A stretch of 64,000 nucleotides of DNA, from assembly GCF_001511835.1 (NCBI RefSeq), contig NZ_LN997848.1:2880001-2944000 (forward strand), written 5' to 3'. Positions 56,578 to 64,000 of this stretch are shown piece after piece. The notes beneath the pieces were generated by a model that was not told the origin of the DNA, searched no databases, and saw only the letters and a program-made list of their open reading frames with translations. The number at the start of each line of letters is the position of its first letter. Position 1 is the first letter of the stretch. A program made the position numbers and the translations under genes. The stretch is from Magnetospirillum sp. XM-1 (lineage in GTDB: Bacteria; Pseudomonadota; Alphaproteobacteria; Rhodospirillales; Magnetospirillaceae).

Positions 56578-56845
56578 TGATGGTGTCCTTGAGGCTCTTT
56601 CCGGCGGTGAATTTGGCAGACTTGCTGGCCGCGATGGTGAGGGGCTTGCCAGTTTGCGGATTCCTGCCTTGACGGGCAGGACGGGCAGAAACCGAGAAGG
56701 TTCCAAAGCCAACCAGACGTACATCATCACCCGATTTCATGGCGGCGGTGACGGCTGCGAAAACGGCATCAATGGCACTTGCCGCGTCGGCCTTGGTCAT
56801 GTTGGCACCATCGGCGACGGCGGCGATCAATTCGGACTTGTTCAT
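56567..56845 (-). CDS. HU-family DNA-binding protein
   Basis: 92 residues starting [20 protein letters not shown]. The body has [25 protein letters not shown], the conserved HU core and DNA-inserting arm, and ends [10 protein letters not shown]. It bends and compacts DNA as a dimer. The 11-bp overlap with the MucR gene means both nucleoid-type proteins are made from one message. HU copies on mobile elements often assist recombination, but a direct role with the integrase is inference. Confidence 0.93.
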   Translation of the reverse strand: MNKSELIAAVADGANMTKADAASAIDAVFAAVTAAMKSGDDVRLVGFGTFSVSARPARQGRNPQTGKPLTIAASKSAKFTAGKSLKDTINGR

Positions 56846-56904
56846 GTGCCCCTCCCTACCAAACAAAAACGGAATGACTAACAGCCATCATTTATCAAAC
56901 GGAT

Positions 56905-58002
56905 TCACTCAGGCGTCGGCAAGGTAAACAGGAAAGTCGAGCCGCCTGAAGGTGATTGCTCGACCCAAATCTCGCCCCCGTGCCGCTCGACAATCTTCTT
57001 GCAGACAGAAAGACCGATCCCTGTTCCCTCGTATACCTCTCGGGTATGAAGTCGCTTGAAAAGCAGAAAAATTCGGTCGAAGTATTCTGGTGCGATCCCG
57101 ATACCATTATCTTGAACAGAGAAGACCGCCTTCCCATCATCGAGACGAGCAGCGACGGCGATGTGGGGTCTTATCCCCTTTTTTCGATATTTGATGGCAT
57201 TCCCAATTAGGTTTTGGAAAAGCCGATCTAATTGGTGGCCATCCCCAACCACCATGAGCGAAGCATCCACATCGACGACCACGTGTGCATCACACTCGGA
57301 AATGGCTGTCCCAAGATTTCTCACGGCACGGGAAATGGCATCACCGATCCGCATCGGAACCAGTGGTTCTCCCTGTCTATCAATTCTGGAGAATGCAAGC
57401 AGGTCCAGAACCATCGCATCCATTCGCCGGGCACCGTCGCGGACGAAGCCAATAAATTCATGCCCATCTGCGTCAAAGTGATGTCCGTAGCGGCGTTCAA
57501 TCAGGTCAACATAGCTGCTGATCATACGGAGTGGCTCACGAAGATCATGGGATGCGACGTAGGCAAATTGCTCAAGTTCAGCGTTGGATGCCGCCAAATC
57601 CTTACAGGCAATTCCCAGTTTTTCTTCGCTCTCCCGTCTGACAGAGACATCAAAACAATAGCCGACATACCCGAGAAATTCGCCGGACTGGTTTTGAATA
57701 GGGATTCCGTAATCTATGATCCAACCGTATTCGCCACAGGCACGCTTGATGCGGTATTCCATGTCGAACGGATGACGAAGTGCGAAGGCATCTAGATAGA
57801 TTTTCAAGCAGCGATCAAAATCATCAGGATGGACACCTTCCGCCCATCCGTTCCCCATCTCTTGCTCCATTGTCCTGCCGGTATAGGCGAGCCATGCGGG
57901 GTTGAACCAATTGCATTTGGCATCGAGACCTGCACGCCAGATCAGAATCGGGGCAGCTTTTAGGAGTTCGAGATCAGGCCAGCCTGTGTTTGCAACAATC
58001 AT
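56905..58002 (-). CDS. Cytosolic PAS-histidine kinase (phytochrome-type kinase core)
   Basis: 365 residues starting MIVANTGWPDLELLKAAP. One PAS domain (about 10-125, APILIWRAGLDAKCNWFN and GYCFDVSVRRESEEKL) is followed by HisKA with His152 (YVASHDLREPLRMISSYVDL) and HATPase (NLIGNAIKYR, DNGIGIAPEYFDRIFLLFKRLH, GTGIGLSVCKKI). The HDLREPLRMI pattern is that of phytochrome-related kinases. There is no membrane segment. No cognate regulator is adjacent; the CheY-like gene at 62604 lies in the same island and is a possible but unproven partner. Confidence 0.9.
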   Translation of the reverse strand: MIVANTGWPDLELLKAAPILIWRAGLDAKCNWFNPAWLAYTGRTMEQEMGNGWAEGVHPDDFDRCLKIYLDAFALRHPFDMEYRIKRACGEYGWIIDYGIPIQNQSGEFLGYVGYCFDVSVRRESEEKLGIACKDLAASNAELEQFAYVASHDLREPLRMISSYVDLIERRYGHHFDADGHEFIGFVRDGARRMDAMVLDLLAFSRIDRQGEPLVPMRIGDAISRAVRNLGTAISECDAHVVVDVDASLMVVGDGHQLDRLFQNLIGNAIKYRKKGIRPHIAVAARLDDGKAVFSVQDNGIGIAPEYFDRIFLLFKRLHTREVYEGTGIGLSVCKKIVERHGGEIWVEQSPSGGSTFLFTLPTPE

Positions 58003-58062
58003 GGCCGTCCTCCGCCTTCACGCCGATCAAATGCTACCAAAGATTTATATCTTTCATCAACC

Positions 58063-58431
58063 TCAAGCAAAATGGTCCGGAGATTTAGCACCTTCCATTG
58101 TGCACCGATCCCCAACGGACTCCTCCTTCACCCGGAGGATTCCTGCCTCCAATCCCGCAGCAATCACCGTGTCCGAAATGGCATCCTTGATCTCATCAGG
58201 CAGAATAATTGCGGCTTTCCATGAGCCATCTGGTGCCCGATATGTTGGCAAGGAAACCTCGGTACTTTTGTCATCAGCCCTCACCTTGACTCCTTGGATG
58301 ATCATCTCGATGCCATCAAAGACGACCTCAACATCAGCCAAGGCACGTAGCTTACCGGCATTCTTCACTTCGGTGATGCCGATTGCCGATACAGTAATCG
58401 ATGCAGTGTCCATGGTCGGATTTACCTTCAT
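58063..58431 (-). CDS. SpoVG-like protein, copy 1
   Basis: 122 residues from ATG 58431 (MKVNPTMDTASITVSAIG); ATG 58434 is equally possible, with GGAG just before. The core, LRALADVEVVFDGIEMIIQG, VSLPTYRAPDGSWKAAIILP and a closing helix, follows the SpoVG strand pattern (…A.v.ld....I…P..r..dG.wkd…hP). SpoVG is an RNA- or DNA-binding regulator in Firmicutes; this relative is divergent, so the function is not transferable. It is about 54% identical (46 of 85 by hand) to the copy at 61885. A small partner gene lies 155 bp upstream. Confidence 0.65.
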   Translation of the reverse strand: MKVNPTMDTASITVSAIGITEVKNAGKLRALADVEVVFDGIEMIIQGVKVRADDKSTEVSLPTYRAPDGSWKAAIILPDEIKDAISDTVIAAGLEAGILRVKEESVGDRCTMEGAKSPDHFA

Positions 58432-58586
58432 CATCTCCGCCTTGATGGCATAAGCCGAATACGATAACCTTTTCTGGTGGCATCCCCCCGATGCGGCCAC
58501 ATCTGGATAGATCACCCCCGTAAACTTGATCCATCCAGCACGATCCGGCGGTGGAGTTCTTACCAGTTCTCCACCGCCGACCTGTT

Positions 58587-58814
58587 TTACGGCTCGTTCC
58601 GAATCACAGGCACAGCCACAAAGTACTCCGGGTCTTCCAGGGTGCGAATCGACACCATTAGTGTCTCGTGCCTGTTCACCAGCCGGGCATGCGGAACCCC
58701 ATCAACGGCCGTCCAAAGCCGTGACACCTCCCACACCTTTCTGGTCGGATCGTTGGCTTTCATGAACAAGTCACCGACTTGGATGGGGGGAGTTTTTCGT
58801 CCGAATATTGCCAT
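58587..58814 (-). CDS. Small uncharacterised protein, module copy 1
   Basis: 75 residues starting MAIFGRKTPPIQVGDLFMKAND. It is predicted to be mostly short strands, with the pattern VWEVSRLWTAVDGVPHARLVN and LEDPEYFVAVPV, like small SH3-type beta-barrels. The same block occurs at 61440 (RK-P-IQ-G--F-KA-DP-RK-W-V-R-W--VDG-PHARL). No Cys or metal motif is present and no family name is known to me. It lies 26 bp downstream of the GGDEF-hemerythrin gene on the same strand. Confidence 0.72.
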   Translation of the reverse strand: MAIFGRKTPPIQVGDLFMKANDPTRKVWEVSRLWTAVDGVPHARLVNRHETLMVSIRTLEDPEYFVAVPVIRNEP

Positions 58815-58839
58815 GTTCGCCCAACCTGCCTGCCCGAAA

Positions 58840-60726
58840 TTATACCGCCGTGTCGCGAACTGCCTGGATGTGCCCAAAGAACTTTCGATCTTCGGACAGC
58901 ATGTGCTTTGCCACCACGTCATAGGCCAGAAAATTGAACAGGTCGCCCAAGGCCAGTTCGCCGGATGTGAAAATCGCCACCAATTCCCCGGCACGGTCGA
59001 TTAGACCCTGGTGGGTTTGGGCATGTTCATCAGCACCGGAATATCCTATCGAGCGGAAAACTGCTTCTTCATCCCGGAAATGATCCAGAAGGTCCGAAAC
59101 AAGTGCTTCGATCTGAGGTGCCACCTCATCGGTTGGTCGCTCTCCGATGACTGCTATCAGCAAATTATTTGCGTGTTCGAATAGATTTCGGTGCTGCGTA
59201 TCGAGCAAAGCATGGCCGGACTCGTAGGTGCTCCTCCAGACCAGACGTAGAAACGAGAGATCGAGAAGCTCTGCCTCATCGGCTTCATCAGCCTCGCAGG
59301 CATCGGTTACGACTCGGTTCCTCCCACCTTCCTTTGCCGCGTAAAGGGCTGCATCAGAACGGCATAGCCAAGATTCCCATGTTTCATCTTCACGGTATTC
59401 GGCGACGCCGAAGCTGGCGGTAACACGGCCAACACCAGGAAAATCGTAGGCCATAACCGCCTTGCGGATTCGTTCTGCAAGCAGGATTGCTATCATCAGC
59501 CCACTGTTGGGGGTAACGATCACAAACTCTTCACCGCCCCAACGTCCGAGCAGATCGGTGGAACGCATGCACTTTTGGGCGATGTCACAAAATGTCTTCA
59601 GAACTTCATCGCCTACAGCATGGCCATAGCCGTCATTGACCCTCTTGAAGTGGTCCAGATCGATAAAGATCAATGAAACAGGGTGACCATATCGCGAATT
59701 TCGGAGCATTTCCTGTTGGGCAGATTCTTCGATTCTGATGCGGCTCCAAGCCCCGGTCAGAGTGTCATGCCGGGCCAAGTGCTCCAGTTCTTCTCGGGCG
59801 GCAACAAGTTCGGCATTCGATGCAGCAAGGGCCGCAACGGTTTTGGAGAGTTCCTGGTTTAAAACTTCGAGTTCGTGGCTACGTTCGGCCAGATGCTGTT
59901 CCGCGATCTTGCGTTCGGTGATGTCAGAAACAACGCACACCAGACCGGCACGACCATCCCTATAAGCAGGCATATGACGGGCCGTCAGTTGCCCCCAAAA
60001 TGCGGTACCATTCGACCGCCAATAATGCCGCTCCAAGTTGACGTTGGGCCTGTCCTGGAGCAGATGATCCGCCATATTCTTTCGGGCTGCTTCCTGCTCT
60101 ACGGGATCGACCAGATCGACGTATTCCATACCAATCAGCGACTCCGATTGGATCATAAACATTTCCGCCATCCGTTGGTTGGCCGCACCAATCCGGCCAC
60201 TGGAATCGATGGTGAAAATGGCCACACTGGAATTGTCGAAAATCAGCCGCAGCAGCCCCTCCTTGTCACGAAGGGTTTCCTCGGCTTCACGTCGTTCAGT
60301 GATGTCCGTGTACAGGGTTATGAATCCACCGCTCGGAAGTGGCTGGCCTGAAATTTCCAGAATGGTTCCATCAGGCCGAACACGCTCGAATTGGTGTGGC
60401 TTCATCGCCATTGCTCTCTGGACAACCTGCCCAGCGAGTTCCCCTGGGTCACCTGGACCGTATTCACCACGTCGTGCGTTGAACATGGCCAGGGATTTCA
60501 TGGAGGGCAGGCTGCCTTCAAACAATTGGTCAGGGAAATCCAGCAGCCGTCTGAACAGGCCGTTGCAGGCAATCATTTCCAGATTCTGATCGAACAGCGT
60601 TACGCCGCACGGAAGGTGATCGATGATCGACTGGATGATGTGGCGGCATTCTGGAGAACTGGCGAGCATCAGCAAGCCGCTGATGCCGCTATGTTCAACT
60701 TGCTGGCTGGCCCAATTTTCAGACAT
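58840..60726 (-). CDS. PAS-PAS-GGDEF-hemerythrin diguanylate cyclase
   Basis: 628 residues, no membrane segments. Order: PAS (about 30-150, IIDHLPCGVTLFDQNLEMIA), PAS (about 160-275, IFDNSSVAIFTIDSSGRIGA), a coiled coil (about 276-325), GGDEF (about 325-490), and a C-terminal hemerythrin-like domain (about 500-628). The GGDEF signature is GGEEF near 397, with the inhibitory RxxD (RSTD) a few residues before it. Hemerythrin iron ligands fit DTQHRNLFEH, HFRDEEAVF, EHAQTHQGL and YDVVAKHML. It should make c-di-GMP in response to oxygen bound at the diiron site. Confidence 0.92.
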   Translation of the reverse strand: MSENWASQQVEHSGISGLLMLASSPECRHIIQSIIDHLPCGVTLFDQNLEMIACNGLFRRLLDFPDQLFEGSLPSMKSLAMFNARRGEYGPGDPGELAGQVVQRAMAMKPHQFERVRPDGTILEISGQPLPSGGFITLYTDITERREAEETLRDKEGLLRLIFDNSSVAIFTIDSSGRIGAANQRMAEMFMIQSESLIGMEYVDLVDPVEQEAARKNMADHLLQDRPNVNLERHYWRSNGTAFWGQLTARHMPAYRDGRAGLVCVVSDITERKIAEQHLAERSHELEVLNQELSKTVAALAASNAELVAAREELEHLARHDTLTGAWSRIRIEESAQQEMLRNSRYGHPVSLIFIDLDHFKRVNDGYGHAVGDEVLKTFCDIAQKCMRSTDLLGRWGGEEFVIVTPNSGLMIAILLAERIRKAVMAYDFPGVGRVTASFGVAEYREDETWESWLCRSDAALYAAKEGGRNRVVTDACEADEADEAELLDLSFLRLVWRSTYESGHALLDTQHRNLFEHANNLLIAVIGERPTDEVAPQIEALVSDLLDHFRDEEAVFRSIGYSGADEHAQTHQGLIDRAGELVAIFTSGELALGDLFNFLAYDVVAKHMLSEDRKFFGHIQAVRDTAV

Positions 60727-60949
60727 TTCGGATATCGGCCGGTTCCAATTTCCGCCATCAAAAGTTCTATCAAAAGTATGGTTGAGCTATGTCCGTGGGG
60801 TCAATCCTAAGTGCCACCGGGTTCCCGTGTTGTTACAAGTCGTCGCAAATCCAATGCCGATATGCACGACTGCCCATGCCACCATTCTTGCTGGCGGTCG
60901 CCATTTCCTGAATGATTGCCCTGGATATTGATAGGGGGGAGGCGATCCA

Positions 60950-61414
60950 ATGCGATGCCCGTTTTGCGGCCAGGACGATACTCAGGTGAAGGATTCACGC
61001 CCGACCGATGATAATGCGGCCATCCGTCGCCGCAGAGCTTGTCCAGGGTGTGGATCACGGTTCACCACCTTCGAACGGGTTCAAATCCGTGATCTGGTCG
61101 TGGTCAAAAAGGACGGATCACGCTCGACCTTCGACCGGGAGAAAGTGGTCAAGTCTCTCCAGATCGCCCTGCGTAAACGCCCTGTCGAAGATGATCAGAT
61201 CGAACGGATTGCCAATGGCATCTACCGCCGCCTTGAGAGCCTGGGGGAGAACGAGGTTCCGTCCAAGCTCATCGGCGAACTGGTCATGGACGTGCTGATG
61301 GAACTCGATCAGGTCGCCTATTTGCGGTACGCCTCGGTCTACCGGAACTTCCGCGAAGCCAAGGATTTCGGGGATTTCCTGGGAAAGATGGGACGCAGTA
61401 GCGGTGATAACTGA
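60950..61414 (+). CDS. nrdR: NrdR-like transcriptional repressor
   Basis: 154 residues, full NrdR length. The N-terminal zinc ribbon is [18 protein letters not shown] with [16 protein letters not shown]. The ATP-cone follows ([21 protein letters not shown]) and ends [18 protein letters not shown]. NrdR represses ribonucleotide reductase genes by binding NrdR boxes when ATP/dATP is bound. NrdR is usually a chromosomal gene beside glyA or ribD. Here it stands inside the island, so it is probably an additional copy, though this cannot be confirmed from this window. Confidence 0.94.
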   Translation: MRCPFCGQDDTQVKDSRPTDDNAAIRRRRACPGCGSRFTTFERVQIRDLVVVKKDGSRSTFDREKVVKSLQIALRKRPVEDDQIERIANGIYRRLESLGENEVPSKLIGELVMDVLMELDQVAYLRYASVYRNFREAKDFGDFLGKMGRSSGDN

Positions 61415-61439
61415 AGCGGCATATTGAAGGTCAAGCTGA

Positions 61440-61676
61440 ATGGGACTGTTTAAACGGAAACTTCCTGCGATTCAGCCGGGATGCAGGTTTGTGAAGGCCG
61501 GTGATCCACCCCGCAAGGCTTGGGTTGTGACGCGGGTCTGGGAAACAGTGGACGGCATTCCCCATGCCCGATTGGAAAACTGCATCCAGCAGAGCGAATC
61601 GCGGCTCGTCTCTATCTCGGTGCTGAACGATCCTGAATTCTTCATACCTGCGGCAGAGCCAACGGTTGAACCGTGA
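61440..61676 (+). CDS. Small uncharacterised protein, module copy 2
   Basis: 78 residues starting MGLFKRKLPAIQPGCRFVKAGD. It is homologous to the 75-residue protein at 58587, with shared VDGIPHARL and DPEFF. A four-residue insertion lies in the middle (CIQQSESRL). It is 26 bp behind nrdR and reads toward a SpoVG-like gene, so the module orientation is opposite to copy 1. Confidence 0.72.
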   Translation: MGLFKRKLPAIQPGCRFVKAGDPPRKAWVVTRVWETVDGIPHARLENCIQQSESRLVSISVLNDPEFFIPAAEPTVEP

Positions 61677-61884
61677 GAAGGCAGAGGGTTTAAAAGGTTC
61701 GGCGGCGTCGAACTGGCGAGAAATCCACCGCCGAACCGTTCAAATACCGGATAAATGCGGAGGAAAGCATCCAACCCGGTGGTGGCTGTTCGTCTTGGGA
61801 GGGAGCCACCAGGGAATTGAACCTCAGTACGATCATTTTAAAAAGAGCAGGGGAAGAAGCCTTCCTGCCGAATGCAAATTTGCT

Positions 61885-62232
61885 ATGATCCCGATCATGG
61901 ATACCCCCTCCGAGGAAACCACAGAAGTTTCCCAGGTCAACATTGAACTTCTCGACTTCACGCCCATGAAGAATGCGGGAAGCTTGTTGGCTTTAGCCGA
62001 TGTCGCACTCATGCTGGATGGCGTTGAGATCATCATCCATGGGGTTCAGGTTCGAGCGGACTTTCGCAACACCAGAATTTCACTCCCGAAATTCCGAGCG
62101 AGCAGCGGCGAATGGAAGCCAGCCATCACGCTACCTGAAGAGGTTCGATATCCGATGGCTGACATTATAATTGCCGCTGGGATTGAGGCTGGCATCCTAC
62201 AGCCGAGAGATGTCGAAAAATCGGAGGTTTAG
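61885..62232 (+). CDS. SpoVG-like protein, copy 2
   Basis: 115 residues from ATG 61885 (MIPIMDTPSEETTEVS) or 111 from ATG 61897. The core LLALADVALMLDGVEIIIHGVQ and ISLPKFRASSGEWKPAITLP with IIAAGIEAGIL matches the copy at 58063. The ~220 bases before it contain an in-frame extension unlike protein, so the shorter start is preferred. Function unknown; see copy 1. Confidence 0.65.
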   Translation: MIPIMDTPSEETTEVSQVNIELLDFTPMKNAGSLLALADVALMLDGVEIIIHGVQVRADFRNTRISLPKFRASSGEWKPAITLPEEVRYPMADIIIAAGIEAGILQPRDVEKSEV

Positions 62233-62382
62233 CCCCGCATAGGGCATCATGATTTTGGCCGGAGGGGCAAATATCTTCAGAAACTTTTGAGCACCCCTCC
62301 CATTTGGGAGTATGGGGAGTTCAGCATAAGAGCGTTGAATGATCGGCAGGGTGAATTTGCATCTACGCTGAGGCAGCCGATC

Positions 62383-62589
62383 ATGGATCATAAGTGCCAG
62401 CACGAGACAAAGCTTGTATGTGCGATTGCTGACATCGCCATCAGCCCGACAGATCACAATTTAATCAAAGCAAGAGAGACCGTTCTGGACATTCTCGAAT
62501 GTTCAGAGACGAATCGATGTGCATGCGATCGGACGCTAATGGATGATGCGTTTAAATTGTATGGCAATATAAAGTCAATTTATAATTAA
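62383..62589 (+). CDS. Possible small hypothetical protein
   Basis: A frame of 68 residues from ATG 62383 (MDHKCQHETKLVCAIADIA), extendable upstream to a TTG at 62287. Four Cys (KCQHE, LVCAI, LECSE, RCACD) and a helical pattern are seen. The start is unclear and there is no good ribosome-binding site, but the codons look coding and no other gene occupies 62233-62603. It precedes the CheY-like gene by 14 bp. Confidence 0.45.
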   Translation: MDHKCQHETKLVCAIADIAISPTDHNLIKARETVLDILECSETNRCACDRTLMDDAFKLYGNIKSIYN

Positions 62590-62603
62590 AGAATATCATC
62601 ACG

Positions 62604-62990
62604 ATGTCAGTATTAAGTAAAAGAATTCTTGTCGTTGACGACAGTGCGACGATGAGAAGAATATTGTGCAATGTGCTTGCACAAATTGGATTCACCAGCG
62701 TAACCAGTGCTACTGGCGGCGGCCAAGCCATCGCCCTACTGAATTCAGAAGAATATGGCCTCGTGATCTCGGACTGGAAAATGGAGCCAATAACTGGATT
62801 GGACCTAGTTCGAGCAATCAGAGGAACCGAGAAAATAGCATCGATGCCAGTTCTGATGGTATCCGCTGAGTCTGAAAAGAATAGAATCATCACTGCAATC
62901 GCGTGCGGCATTAGCGATTATATTGTTAAGCCGTTTACTCGTCGTGTTCTTGAGCAAAAATTAGAAAATATCTTTGGCCCGCTGTCATAG
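62604..62990 (+). CDS. Single-domain CheY-like response regulator
   Basis: 128 residues, one receiver domain. The acidic pair is VVDDSATMRRIL, the phospho-acceptor Asp is in LVISDWKMEPITGLDL, and the Lys-Pro switch is YIVKPFTRRVLEQKL. There is no output domain, so it acts by protein binding, as CheY does at flagellar motors or in kinase cascades. It is 19 bp ahead of the bacteriohemerythrin gene and is probably co-transcribed with it. Confidence 0.92.
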   Translation: MSVLSKRILVVDDSATMRRILCNVLAQIGFTSVTSATGGGQAIALLNSEEYGLVISDWKMEPITGLDLVRAIRGTEKIASMPVLMVSAESEKNRIITAIACGISDYIVKPFTRRVLEQKLENIFGPLS

Positions 62991-63009
62991 GGTCACGATG
63001 GAGGCAATG

Positions 63010-63462
63010 ATGCTTATGTCTAATCGCGTAATTTGGAGCGATGAACTGCTTCTTGGCAACAAAGAAATTGATGCCGACCACAAGGCGTTCTTTGAAATAG
63101 CCCTGATGCTCGATTGCTCACTTGAGCACGAAACAATTAATTTTGACTACGTTCAGTTTTTGGTTAAATCACTGAATGAATATGTTGAAGGGCACTTCAA
63201 GAGAGAAGAGATTCTCATGGTGAGCTTTGGTTACACTGATTGGGTGAGGGATCACATCGAAAAACATGATTTCTTTCGAAGAATTGTTCACAATGTGTCG
63301 AGAACCGCATTGACGGGAAAGAGAGAGTCAATCGCCCTTCTGTCTAAAGTTTGCACCCATTGGTTTTGGAGCCATATTATTGGCTACGACGCACAATTAA
63401 AGAGTCAGGTCGGATTCGAGATGGTCGACAGCCGGTCGATCGAAGAAATTCTTGCCGCATGA
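63010..63462 (+). CDS. Bacteriohemerythrin
   Basis: About 150 residues from ATG 63010 (five bases after GGAGG); ATG 63016 is an alternative. Hemerythrin pattern: IDADHKAFFEIAL, a helix with EGHFKREEILM, HIEKHDFFRRIV and the C-terminal WFWSHIIGYDAQL. These give the His and carboxylate set of the diiron oxygen site. Single-domain bacteriohemerythrins bind or carry oxygen. Next to a CheY-like regulator it may sense or deliver oxygen in aerotaxis, which is inference. Confidence 0.88.
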   Translation: MLMSNRVIWSDELLLGNKEIDADHKAFFEIALMLDCSLEHETINFDYVQFLVKSLNEYVEGHFKREEILMVSFGYTDWVRDHIEKHDFFRRIVHNVSRTALTGKRESIALLSKVCTHWFWSHIIGYDAQLKSQVGFEMVDSRSIEEILAA

Positions 63463-63654
63463 TTTTGGTGTGCGTATTTCCAGGCTGGATTCTGGCTCAC
63501 AAACTTTTTCTCCGGATTGAGCGGCTCGAATCAAGTTTTGTTCGCACTGCATTGCGTCAATACCCATCCTCAAACAACGACGAAATAGACGCTAATTGCA
63601 AGCACGCTGAAACTGAACATTGACCCATCGATTTTTTCTCGTTGTTATGAAGGG

Positions 63655-63996
63655 TTATGGGCACGACGTTGTTGCGGTGTCGATGCCTAGGCTGGCTGGG
63701 TTTTGTGACAGCCATCCAGGCCCAGCCAGCCACATTGCCCCATCGATTTTCGCCTGCCGCTCCTCAAGCTGGAATCCCCCGAACATAACCTTGACGTCAG
63801 CGTCAACCGCAGGAAACACGGTTTCCACAGACATTTCACTTTCTCTGATGATTCTGCCAACAAACGATGAACATTTACCGTTGTTGACCACGAATAAAAT
63901 TCGACAATCTTTGCTAATTATGTCGTCACGGCATTCGTCGTCATCATCGATTAGGTTGCTAATCGGTATGATCATTCCAACTGCATTTTCAATCAT
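63655..63996 (-). CDS. Hypothetical protein, possibly incomplete
   Basis: 113 residues from ATG 63996, and the frame could continue beyond the window. It begins MIENAVGMIIPISNLIDDDDE, with an acidic loop, then alternating strands (CRILFVVNNGKCSSFVGRII and VKVMFGGFQLEERQAK). No signal peptide or membrane segment is seen. I do not recognise a family. The 192 bases between it and the bacteriohemerythrin gene contain nothing I can identify. Confidence 0.5.
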   Translation of the reverse strand: MIENAVGMIIPISNLIDDDDECRDDIISKDCRILFVVNNGKCSSFVGRIIRESEMSVETVFPAVDADVKVMFGGFQLEERQAKIDGAMWLAGPGWLSQNPASLGIDTATTSCP

Positions 63997-64000
63997 TACA

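Larger units (their letters stand above)
53940..64000. mobile_element. Putative integrated genomic island (left part)
   Basis: From about 53,940 the DNA turns clearly more A+T-rich than the preceding 54 kb. It opens with a tyrosine recombinase reading inward, followed by XRE, MucR and HU-type regulators, signalling proteins and duplicated hypothetical genes. No housekeeping operon and no tRNA lies at the junction. The direct repeat (att) pair cannot be defined because the right end is beyond the window. Plasmid or phage structural genes are not seen, so an integrative element or old island is the best reading. Confidence 0.65.

Noticed and set aside
61666..61884. N-terminal extension of the second SpoVG-like protein
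   Set aside because: These 73 residues have no counterpart in copy 1 and look like translated non-coding DNA.

Overview
The window is high-GC alphaproteobacterial chromosome, most likely a magnetospirillum (Magnetospirillum/Paramagnetospirillum, Rhodospirillales). The evidence is gene content: an ATP-dependent benzoyl-CoA reductase operon of the Thauera/Magnetospirillum type, an aa3-type oxidase operon, flavocytochrome c sulfide dehydrogenase, and many PAS, GGDEF, EAL and hemerythrin signalling genes. No magnetosome gene is present, so the genus is inferred.

1-6100: a truncated class III CoA-transferase, a chemoreceptor with a duplicated helical sensor, a YdcF-like protein, a methyltransferase and a TPR/glycosyltransferase-like protein. 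6127-17546: the anaerobic benzoyl-CoA block. The minus strand carries had-oah-dch-bcrC-bcrB-bcrA-bcrD-fdx. The plus strand carries korA-korB and a rubrerythrin-like gene, diverging from a shared 316-bp regulatory region. KorAB (2-oxoglutarate:ferredoxin oxidoreductase) reduces the ferredoxin, BcrABCD uses it with ATP to dearomatise benzoyl-CoA, and Dch, Oah and Had carry the ring product through hydration, oxidation and hydrolytic ring opening. A 20-bp operator-like motif in this region recurs, as a near-perfect palindrome, in front of an SDR gene at 19.7 kb.

17.7-35.4 kb: a HepT/MntA toxin-antitoxin pair whose toxin lacks an internal segment, a tandem GNAT protein, the SDR, a CorC/TlyC-like membrane protein, the prkA-yhbH-spoVR operon, a ~1,200-residue protein with two TPR/glycosyltransferase-like units around a methyltransferase-like segment, a fused indolepyruvate-type ferredoxin oxidoreductase and a nucleotide-sugar epimerase. 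35.6-53.9 kb: a possible degenerate GGDEF/EAL protein, polyprenyl diphosphate synthase, a TrmN6-like methyltransferase, a hybrid histidine kinase plus REC-EAL pair, ctaC-ctaD-ctaG-ctaE without ctaB, rhodanese-fccA-fccB, small zinc and hypothetical proteins, tRNA-Val(GAC), an N-formylglutamate amidohydrolase-like protein, a GNAT protein and a histidine kinase.

From about 53,940 to the window end the base composition becomes clearly more A+T-rich and the genes look accessory. A tyrosine recombinase with three 12-bp tandem repeats at its 5' end is followed by XRE, MucR/Ros and HU-type DNA-binding genes, a PAS histidine kinase, a PAS-GGDEF-hemerythrin protein, an NrdR gene, a CheY-like protein plus bacteriohemerythrin, and two copies of an unfamiliar two-gene module (a SpoVG-like protein and a ~75-residue protein) on opposite strands. 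I read this as an integrated island rich in candidate oxygen/redox signalling. Its far end lies outside the window.
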